The translations under genes and the position numbers were made by a program. Below, in pieces: positions 57,076-64,000 of a DNA stretch of 64,000 nt. Under the pieces are notes generated by a model, which saw only the letters and a list, made by a program, of their open reading frames with translations, did not search any database and was not told the DNA's origin. This DNA is from JBBSDP01 sp963754335 (GTDB lineage: Bacteria > Planctomycetota > Phycisphaerae > Tepidisphaerales > Tepidisphaeraceae), in assembly GCA_963754335.1 (NCBI GenBank), contig CAVWFQ010000009.1, positions 320,139 through 384,138 of the forward strand, read 5' to 3'. How positions within the stretch are numbered: position 1 is the stretch's first letter; the number at the start of each line of letters is the position of its first letter.

Positions 57076-57963
57076 TCACTTGTACCAGAACACGGCGCCG
57101 CCGAGGAAGGCCCACGGCTTGGGGTCGGGCGCTTTCAACTCGACGTGGCCGTCGAGATAGAGGCAGTTCCCAACCACGTCGCCGATGTGCAGGGCTGAGG
57201 GATAAGTTGAGGGATCATCAACATTCGCCACGGGTGTTGGCGCCGGGTTCATCGTCCACATATGACCGTGATTGTACTTATACTGAATCGTTGCCGATCC
57301 CGGTTGGTAACACGTTACATCAGCCATCAACGGCGGATTCAGATCGTCGGGAGAGTTCTCGCTGGTGTGATCGGTGATTTTCCAGACTTCCCACGGATGG
57401 CGGGTGGAAAGATCGACGCGACCAGGCATGCCGAAATAAACATAGCCAAGCAGGGCGTGCCCATTCCAATCGGTCTGGTTGATGTTAGCACGGGGATCGG
57501 GCGTCATGTTCGCGGCAATCGCCCTGGCGACACTCTCGTCATTCGTGTTGCCGGACGGTGAGCCGAACAATACCTCAACTCCTGCATCCTGCTGATTGGT
57601 GATAACGTTGTCGTCCTGATTCGACGGGCAGACAAAAATCTGTTTTTTCCCCCCATAATTATCTTCCAGCGCGAAGAAATCCGGCGAGTACATCCAGCTC
57701 GTCCACCAAGTGTCGCCCGCCGGCCATTGCGAACAGTCGTACGGAAGGCGTTTGTTCTCGTTGGCAAACATGCTGATGGCCAAACCAATCTGATGAAGAT
57801 TGCCGCCGCACTGGGTGCGCTTCGCCGCTTCACGCGCGCGATTAAGGGCGGGCATCAGGATGGAGATCAGCACAACAATGATGCCGATAACGACAAGAAG
57901 CTCCACCAGCGTGAAGCCGTGCAGAGGCCGACGAGATCTGTGATGTTTGCGGCCGCGGCTCAT
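57076..57963 (-). CDS. Prepilin-type N-terminal cleavage/methylation protein
   Basis: Leader RRPLHGFTLVELLVVIGIIV with helix VLISILMPALNRAREAAKRT and QCGGNLHQIGLAISMFANEN. Body has a CPSNQDDN motif and PPLMADVTCYQPGSATIQYK, and ends NCLYLDGHVELKAPDPKPW with FLGGAVFWYK, close to the protein at 55730-56565. ATG 57963 has GGAG six bases upstream; an ATG four codons earlier (57975) is also possible. Intact. Convergent with the small membrane protein gene, stops four bases apart. Confidence 0.85.
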   Translation of the reverse strand: MSRGRKHHRSRRPLHGFTLVELLVVIGIIVVLISILMPALNRAREAAKRTQCGGNLHQIGLAISMFANENKRLPYDCSQWPAGDTWWTSWMYSPDFFALEDNYGGKKQIFVCPSNQDDNVITNQQDAGVEVLFGSPSGNTNDESVARAIAANMTPDPRANINQTDWNGHALLGYVYFGMPGRVDLSTRHPWEVWKITDHTSENSPDDLNPPLMADVTCYQPGSATIQYKYNHGHMWTMNPAPTPVANVDDPSTYPSALHIGDVVGNCLYLDGHVELKAPDPKPWAFLGGAVFWYK

Positions 57964-58361
57964 TCCATTCTCCATAAGGCGGTGTGAGTGGCGCCGCGGA
58001 TCCGCGATGCGAATTGGTGAGAATCCGATAAGATACATAACTATGAAGAAATTGCAATAAATTCGCGCGTTTTCGAGCAACGAAGATCGGCCGGCCGCTG
58101 AGCTCGTGCCCGATTGCCGCAATGTCGCGCATGTGGTCCGTTTGGCGGCGACGCTCCTGCCTTCTCGCGGAGCACCGGGAGGTGGGTAACACCCTTTCAA
58201 CCAACCTGCCACGCACACCACAATGTCCGATCCTCGCGACTGTTTTTGACGTACGATGCATCGCGGAGGAAGATATACGTCCAGCGGTTTAGGCAGGCCT
58301 CAGATCCGCAACAAGTCAAAGTGCCGTACGTAGCTGAATCTGAAGAGAGGGCGTTCAATTT
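57964..58361. other. Intergenic region between divergent genes
   Basis: 398 bases. Apart from the promoter candidate at 58030-58057 for the minus-strand prepilin and a GAGAGGG ribosome site ten bases before the plus-strand ATG at 58362, I see no gene, repeat or structured RNA. Confidence 0.5.
58030..58057 (-). promoter_or_regulatory. Candidate promoter of the 57076-57963 prepilin gene
   Basis: On the minus strand TTGCAA (58057-58052) is followed after 16 bases by TATCTT (58035-58030), within an AT-rich island. It would give a ~60-base leader. The -10 hexamer TATCTT equals the one proposed at 38799-38804. Confidence 0.4.
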
Positions 58362-61300
58362 ATGGCTTTCAGCAGTCGCATCAAAACCTGGCTGGTGGGT
58401 GTGGTTGTCGCGACCTGTGCCGCGTCGACATCTCCGGGCATTGCCAGCGCACCATTGCCTGACAAGATCGATTTCAATCGCGACATCCGTCCGATTCTTT
58501 CGGATAACTGCTACGCCTGTCACGGGCCCGACAAGAACAAGCGCAAGGCGGATCTCCGCCTGGATACGAAAGAGGGGATCTTCTCCCACATCGAGGACCA
58601 CCAGACCGTAACACCGGGCAAGGTGGCGGAGAGCGAGCTGTTTCGTCGCGTTACCGCCGCCGATCCGAAGGAACGGATGCCCGATCCGAAGAGCAACAAG
58701 CGACTGAGCGAGCGCGAGATCGGACTGCTCAAGAAATGGATCGAGCAGGGTGCGCGCCTGGCAGGGACATTGGGCCTATTTGAAGGTCGAACGACCGCCC
58801 GTTCCGCAAATGGATGAGCCCGGTTACGTCCGCAATCCAATCGATCGTTTCGTCCTGCAACGTTTGCATGAGGCGGGTTTGCAACATGCGCCGGAGGCCG
58901 ATCGGACCACGCTCATTCGCCGCCTCAGTTTCGATCTGACCGGGCTGCCGCCGACAAAAGCGGAAGTGGATGCGTTCGTCGCGGACCAAAGCGCTGGCGC
59001 ATACGAGAAAGTGGTGGATCGGCTGCTTGCCTCCCCACATTTTGGCGAGCGGATGGCGATGTTCTGGCTCGACCTGGTGCGCTACGCGGATACCGTCGGC
59101 TATCACAGCGACAATCCCATGCCCGTCTCTCCGTATCGCGATTATGTGATCCGCAGCTTCAATGAGAACAAGCCGTTCGATCGCTTTACCGAGGAGCAGC
59201 TCGGCGGCGACTTGATGCCGAACGCGACGACCGAGGACAAAATCGCCTCGACTTACAATCGCCTGCTTCAGACGACCGAAGAGGGGGGCGCCCAGGCGAA
59301 AGAATACATCGCCAAGTACGACGCCGATCGGGTTCGTAACATTTCGACGGTCTGGCTCGGCAGCACGATGGCCTGCTGCCAGTGCCACGACCACAAATTC
59401 GATCCGTTCAAGACCAAAGACTTTTACAGCATGGCGAGCTTCTTCGCGGACATCCAGGAGCCGGCCGTCGGCAGCCGCGGACCCGGCACGCCGGTTCCCG
59501 ATGCCGAGCAGGAGCAGCAGCTCAAAAATTTCGACGATCAAATCGCCGCCGCCAAGGCGAAGCTTGCGTCCCCGACCGAAGATCTCGCCGCGGAACAGGC
59601 CAAGTGGGAAACGGAGGTCGCCGGGAAACAGGCGCACTGGACGATGCTTGAGCCAACCGATGCGCAAGTCGCCGGCGAGTCGCATCTGCGAAATCTTGGC
59701 GGCGGCGTCTTGCAGGACTACGGCAAGGCTGGGGCACGGGAGAATTACACGATCACCGCCAGCACGGAGCTGAAGCGGATCACCGCGATCCGGCTCGAAG
59801 CGATGGATGATGACAGTTTGCCGGCACATGGTCCCGGCATTTCGCCGAACGGTAATTTCGTATTGACCGAATTCCGCGTTCTGGATCCGGCCCACCCCGG
59901 CACGCTTCCCTTCCGCTTTCGCGGCGCTAGCAGCGATTTCTCACAGGAAGGGTTTCCTGTCGCCAATGCCGTCGATGGGAAGAACGAGACGGGCTGGGCG
60001 GTCATGCCTTCCTTTGGCAAAACCCACACCGCAATTTTCGAGTTCGCCGGGTCAATCAGCGCCACCACACTGCAGATTGTCCTCGAATTCCAGTCGATCT
60101 ATCCCCAGCATCAGATCGGCAAGCTGCGATTGTCGGCGACGACAGACCCCGCGCCGTCCCAATCCACGGTGCCGTCGGCGGTGTGGACGGCGCTGGAGGT
60201 TGATCCGTCACAGCGCACGCCGCAGCAGAAGGAGTCGATCGCGGCATTCTATCGAACGATCGCCCCGTCGCTGCGCCGCCCGCGAGGAGGTTGCGAAACT
60301 CGAGAAGCAAAAAACCGACTTCCTCAAAGCGTTGCCGACAACGCTCGTGACGATTTCCGGCCCGCCGCGCACCATCCGAATTCTCGCTCGCGGCAACTGG
60401 ATGGATGATTCGGGAGAGATCGTCACGCCGGCCGTTCCCACATTTCTCGGGAAGTTGCCGGTCGAAGGCCGCCGTCCGAATCGGCTTGACCTGGCCGAGT
60501 GGGTCATGTCGTCGGACAACCCGCTGACGGCGCGCGTGGCTGTCAATCGCTTCTGGAGCCTTTTGTTCGGGCAGGGCATCTCCAAAGACCTGGGAGACCT
60601 GGGCTCTCAGGGGGAGTGGCCGACGCATCCGGAGCTCCTCGAGTGGCTGGCCGCGGAATTCCAGAACCCGACGTCGCCGGGCGATCATGCCTGGGACGTG
60701 AAACGAATGATTCGCCTGATGGTCACGAGCGGCGTCTATCGCGAAAGCTCTATTCCCACGCCGCAGCAGAAAGAGGCAGACCCCTACGACCGGCTCTATG
60801 CACGGCAATCGCGTTTCCGGCTCGAGGCGGAAATGGTGCGCGACAATGCCCTGGCCGTGAGCGGCCTGCTGGTGGAGAAGATCGGCGGGCCGAGCGTCAA
60901 ACCGTATCAGCCGGCCGGTTACTGGGACGCTTTGAATTTTCCGACACGGACCTGGATGGCGGACAAAGGGGACAGTGAATATCGCCGCGGGCTCTACACC
61001 TGGTGGCAACGCAGCTTTCTGCATCCGAGTCTGCTCGCATTCGATGCGCCCTCTCGCGAAGAGGCGACCTGCGAACGAAACCATTCAAACATTCCCCAGC
61101 AGGCGCTTTCGCTCCTCGACGATCCCACCTACGTCGAGGCGTCGCACGCTTTCGCCGAGCGAATCGTCAAACAAGGCGGCGCCGATAACACGGCCCGAAT
61201 GCAGTGGGCTTTCGGGCAGGCGCTCTCCCGCGAGGCAACGCCGCAGGAATTAAGCGTTGTCTCCGCGCTGCTCGAAAAGCAGGAGAAGGAATACGCCGCC

Positions 61301-61438
61301 GACAAAGCCGCGGCGACGAAACTGCTGACTGACGGTGATCATAAGACTCCAGCCGACCTTGACCCCGTGGAAGTCGCGGCATGGACGAATGTCGCCCGCG
61401 TGATCCTCAATCTGCATGAAACGATTACGCGCATGTAG
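58362..61438 (+). CDS. Planctomycete cytochrome PSCyt1-DUF1549-DUF1553 protein, frame broken twice
   Basis: About 1025 residues, exported. Signal peptide (TWLVGVVVATCAASTSPGIA), PSCyt1 c-type heme motif DNCYACHGPD (~50) with RKADLRLDTKEG, then after a slip near 58767 DUF1549 (RNPIDRFVLQRLHEAGL, RRLSFDLTGLPPTKAEVDAF, DLVRYADTVGYHSDNP, CCQCHDHKFDPFKTKDFY), a discoidin/F5-8-like insertion (~430-600), and after a slip near 60285 DUF1553 (RLDLAEWVMSSDNPLTARVA, NRFWSLLFGQGI, YRESSIPTPQQKEADPYDRL, SFLHPSLLAFDAPSREEATC, RNHSNIPQQALSLLDDP). Its stop codon lies inside a palindromic repeat. These proteins pair with DUF1501 proteins, as here; they are thought to act in polymer degradation at the cell surface. 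Confidence 0.9.
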
Positions 61439-61492
61439 GGTGGGCTCGGCCCACCTCTTTTTAGTGCCCCTGGTGGGCCGAGCCCACCCTAC
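61435..61492. repeat. Inverted repeat (family K) GTAGGGTGGGCTCGGCCCAC
   Basis: Left arm 61435-61455 and right arm 61472-61492, near-perfect 21-base arms. The left arm holds the stop codon of the DUF1553 gene. It separates this gene from the DUF1501 gene in the same operon. Confidence 0.8.
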
Positions 61493-61504
61493 AAGAGCTT
61501 GAGA

Positions 61505-62962
61505 ATGAAACCGATTGATTACATTCGTCTCCAGCAACGTCGCACATTCCTTGGCAACACCGCACGCGGGATCGGCTCGCTCGCGTTAATGTCGCTTCTC
61601 AATCCGTCGCTCCTGCAGCACGCCGAAGCTTCCGCGCCGGGCATTGCTTCTGGGTCGAAACTCGAACGGTGGCAGGGCGTCGTCCGTCCACTGCATTTCA
61701 CGGCAAAGGCCAAGCGCGTGATCTGGCTTTCCATGGCCGGCGGTCCTTCGCATCTGGAGACGTTTGACAACAAGCCAAAACTTCTGGAAATGGCCGGCAA
61801 ACCGATGCCGGAGAGTTTCACGAAGGGGCAGCCGATTGCGCAGTTGCAGGGGCAGAAGCTCACTTGTTTTCCGCCGCAGTGGGGATTCAAGCGATATGGG
61901 AAAAACAACCAGGAGCTGTCGGAGCTTTTCCCGCATCTTGGTGGAGTCTCCGACGATATCTGCATCATTCGCTCGATGGTCACCGAGGCGATCAATCACG
62001 ATCCGGCTCATACGTTCATGAACACCGGCACGACCATCTCCGGCCGGCCCAGCATGGGGTCGTGGGTCACTTATGGACTCGGAAGCGAAGCCGACAACCT
62101 GCCCGGATTCGTCGTGCTGACCAGCACCGGGCGCGGCGGGCAGAACCAGCCGGTCTCTTCCCGGCAATGGAGCAGCGGATTTTTGCCGAGCCGATTCCAA
62201 GGCGTGCAATTCCGCAGCCAGGGCGATCCCGTTCTGTACCTGGGCAATCCGCCCGGCGTGACGCGCAGCCAGCAGCGCGAGGTGATCGACGCGGTTCAGC
62301 AGCTCAACCAGATCGAAACGCAGAAAGTGGACGATCCGGAAATCGCCACGCGCATCGCGCAATACGAAATGGCCTTTGCCATGCAGGCGAGCGTGCCGGA
62401 ATTGATGGACCTCTCGCAGGAGTCTCAACAGACTTTGGAGATGTACGGCACGAAAGGATCCGACGGCTCATTCGCCGCCAACTGTTTGCTCGCGCGCCGC
62501 ATGGCGGAGCGCGGCGTGCGCTTCATCCAGCTTTATCACCGCGACTGGGACCATCACGGGAATCTCAAGAACGACATCAAGCTCAAAACCGAGGAAGTGG
62601 ACAAGCCCGCCGCCGCGCTCATCACCGACCTCAAGCAGCGCGGCATGTTGGAGGACACGATCATTCTCTTCGGCGGCGAATTCGGCCGCACGCCAATGGC
62701 CCAGGGCAACGGCCGTGATCACCATATCAAAGGCTTTTCCGTCTTCGTGGCTGGTGGCGGATTCCAGGGTGGTTTGACCTACGGCGCAACTGACGACTTC
62801 GGATACAACGCCGAGGTTGACGTCTGCCCCGTCCACGATCTGCATTGCACCATGCTGCACCTGCTGGGAATCGATCACAAACGCCTGACCTATAAGTTCC
62901 AGGGCCGCGACTTCCGGCTCACGGATGTGCATGGGAACCTGGTCAACCGGATTCTTGCGTGA
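61505..62962 (+). CDS. DUF1501 family exported protein (sulfatase-like fold)
   Basis: A 485-residue protein, intact. N-terminus RLQQRRTFLGNTARGIGSLA resembles a twin-arginine signal, followed by LSMAGGPSHLETFDNKPKLL, ELFPHLGGVSDDICIIRSMV, NHDPAHTFMNTG, RPSMGSWVTYGLGSEADNLP, RFIQLYHRDWDHHGNLKNDI, ILFGGEFGRTPMAQGNGRDH and HLLGIDHKRLTYKFQGRDFR, all typical DUF1501 motifs related to the alkaline phosphatase/sulfatase superfamily. Start ATG 61505 is preferred to the TTG at 61499. It follows the DUF1553 gene with a palindromic repeat between, the standard planctomycete pair. Confidence 0.93.
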   Translation: MKPIDYIRLQQRRTFLGNTARGIGSLALMSLLNPSLLQHAEASAPGIASGSKLERWQGVVRPLHFTAKAKRVIWLSMAGGPSHLETFDNKPKLLEMAGKPMPESFTKGQPIAQLQGQKLTCFPPQWGFKRYGKNNQELSELFPHLGGVSDDICIIRSMVTEAINHDPAHTFMNTGTTISGRPSMGSWVTYGLGSEADNLPGFVVLTSTGRGGQNQPVSSRQWSSGFLPSRFQGVQFRSQGDPVLYLGNPPGVTRSQQREVIDAVQQLNQIETQKVDDPEIATRIAQYEMAFAMQASVPELMDLSQESQQTLEMYGTKGSDGSFAANCLLARRMAERGVRFIQLYHRDWDHHGNLKNDIKLKTEEVDKPAAALITDLKQRGMLEDTIILFGGEFGRTPMAQGNGRDHHIKGFSVFVAGGGFQGGLTYGATDDFGYNAEVDVCPVHDLHCTMLHLLGIDHKRLTYKFQGRDFRLTDVHGNLVNRILA

Positions 62963-63057
62963 TTCGGATAAAGCGCCTACCGCTTTTTGACGATTTGTGA
63001 TATAAGGTGGGCTGTTCACTTCATGATGAAATCCGGCGGGGAGTTGGAGCAAATCGT

Positions 63058-63801
63058 TTGAAGCGCAAGGCGTTTACGCTTGTCGAATTACCTGCGGTGA
63101 GCAGGGGTTTTACCCTTGTCGAACTGCTTGTGGTGATCGGAATCATCGCGATATTAATCGCGATCCTGATGCCGGCACTGAGCCTGGCCCGTGAACAGGC
63201 CCGGCGAACCGTTTGCGCTTCCAATCTCCGCCAGCAGGGTTTGTGTTTCTGGATGTATGCGCAGGAACATAAAGGACGTTACCCGACCCCGGTCACTCCG
63301 CGTACCCAGACAGATTGGCCCTTTGGGGCGATGGTGGTGGAATACCTCCCGCCGCCGAATCTGCCCGCGGGCACGCCATTACTGGTGGTGCAGGGCTATC
63401 TCACCGACCCGAGGTTGCTCTATTGCCCATCCAGCGATACCAACTCGATCCAGTTTGATACGCATTGGAATGACACCGATTGGGTCCAGACGTATGTTGG
63501 GTATCCCTGCTGGGAGGGGTACCGATCGGCGTCGGATTCTTTGCACATGATGCCTGGGCTGGTCGCCGACTACCCCACGGATTCTTCGGATCAGATTCTG
63601 GCCAGTGACTTAATCACCAAGGCAACCAACGCCGGCCAGCCTGATCCCGGCCCCAACAATCATGTTCGCCGTGACAACACATCCGCTGGAGGAAACGTTC
63701 TGTTCAACGACGGAAGTGTTCGCTGGCGGGACATCTCGGAGACTCAATTCCGTTTGTCCATCACGGGGGACTTGGTCTATTACATCAATTTCTATCTCTG
63801 A
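63058..63801 (+). CDS. Prepilin-type protein with duplicated FTLVEL leader
   Basis: TTG 63058 preceded by GGAG at about eight bases starts LKRKAFTLVELPAVSRGFTL with a second FTLVELLVVIGIIAILIAIL following. Two prepilin peptidase motifs occur in tandem; only the second precedes the hydrophobic helix. Then LSLAREQARRTVCASNLRQQ, a body with a CPSSDTNSIQ motif, and the C-terminal signature GGNVLFNDGSVRWRD. About 247 residues. The doubled leader is seen in other planctomycete prepilins, I believe. No neighbour suggests a substrate; the gene is single. Confidence 0.8.
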   Translation: MKRKAFTLVELPAVSRGFTLVELLVVIGIIAILIAILMPALSLAREQARRTVCASNLRQQGLCFWMYAQEHKGRYPTPVTPRTQTDWPFGAMVVEYLPPPNLPAGTPLLVVQGYLTDPRLLYCPSSDTNSIQFDTHWNDTDWVQTYVGYPCWEGYRSASDSLHMMPGLVADYPTDSSDQILASDLITKATNAGQPDPGPNNHVRRDNTSAGGNVLFNDGSVRWRDISETQFRLSITGDLVYYINFYL

Positions 63802-63974
63802 TCTTCAACCTGCCGCTTGCCGGCTTCGCGAAAGAACGCCGCCGGAAAACACCGCCTCCTCTCTATACCGCGACGATTTGCCTCGCTATTGCGGCTTCCC
63901 TCGACCTTTCTTATTCTGTCGGCCGATGCTGCGGGATGAGCAACGCGAAAACCCGCTTCGTTGAAACCGTTTTC

Positions 63975-64000
63975 GAGCGCGTAGCTCAGTTGGTAGAGCA
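63975..64000 (+). tRNA. tRNA gene, 5' part only (runs off the window)
   Basis: GAGCGCG could be the acceptor strand, followed by TA and the D-arm GCTCAGTTGGTAGAGC, then A. The anticodon lies beyond the window, so the isotype cannot be told. A 173-base gap before it shows no other gene. Confidence 0.8.

Noticed and set aside
63802..63974. Gene between the last prepilin and the tRNA
   Set aside because: No frame of useful length with a start signal; treated as spacer containing the tRNA promoter.

Overview
The window looks like a chromosomal segment of a GC-rich member of the Planctomycetota, plausibly Phycisphaerae (inference, no marker tree possible here). The reasons are the gene families present: a PSCyt1/DUF1549/DUF1553 protein followed by a DUF1501 protein, five prepilin-type FTLVELL proteins with the planctomycete DGHVE/DGSV C-terminal signature, a PEP-CTERM protein, a LEPR-XLL-like protein, a DUF748/AsmA giant, LpxK and glutamyl-Q tRNA synthetase.

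Layout. 1-1469 (minus): glutamate racemase and a lipoprotein. 1613-7856 (plus): a response regulator, then a compact type II secretion/type IV pilus-like locus (GspE ATPase, ECF sigma factor, two GspF proteins, three pseudopilin-like proteins). 7903-13443 (plus): a large membrane protein with an ABC exporter ATPase and a double-length permease. 13641-27163 (minus): an envelope and sugar block with AsmA/DUF748, a lipoprotein, LpxK, GluQRS, an SGNH hydrolase and a very long glycoside hydrolase with a CBM9-like tail. 27490-32980: a beta-propeller protein, DUF2252, a TPR protein and an orphan HicB. 33141-36186: KorAB 2-oxoacid:ferredoxin oxidoreductase. 36341-37628: a TPR-YggX fusion and FolE. 37791-41377: a divergent WecG/GT2/SGNH glycan cluster behind an operator-like region. 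41558-42616: two small hairpin-CDS-terminator cassettes. 42883-50541: LuxR regulator, prepilin, Gly-rich PEP-CTERM protein, glycogen-synthase-like enzyme, sugar isomerase. 50616-55001: cysteine desulfurase and a magnesium-type P-ATPase. 55143-57963: prepilin/small-membrane-protein modules including an inverted decayed copy. 58362-63801: cytochrome/DUF1553, DUF1501 and another prepilin. A tRNA gene starts at the right edge.

Two features dominate. First, many genes, including housekeeping ones, are split by single frame shifts (about 30 in 64 kb) although the protein continues perfectly in the next frame; this is best explained by uncorrected indels in the assembly, and I annotate such genes as one span with the break noted. 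Second, nearly every convergent or operon-end gap carries a long palindromic repeat, each from a different sequence family. One family has a copy inserted in frame inside the cysteine desulfurase gene, and a second copy 8 bp beyond that gene's stop. This resembles the Rickettsia palindromic elements and is the observation I find most striking, followed by the paired covarying hairpin cassettes at 41558-42616.
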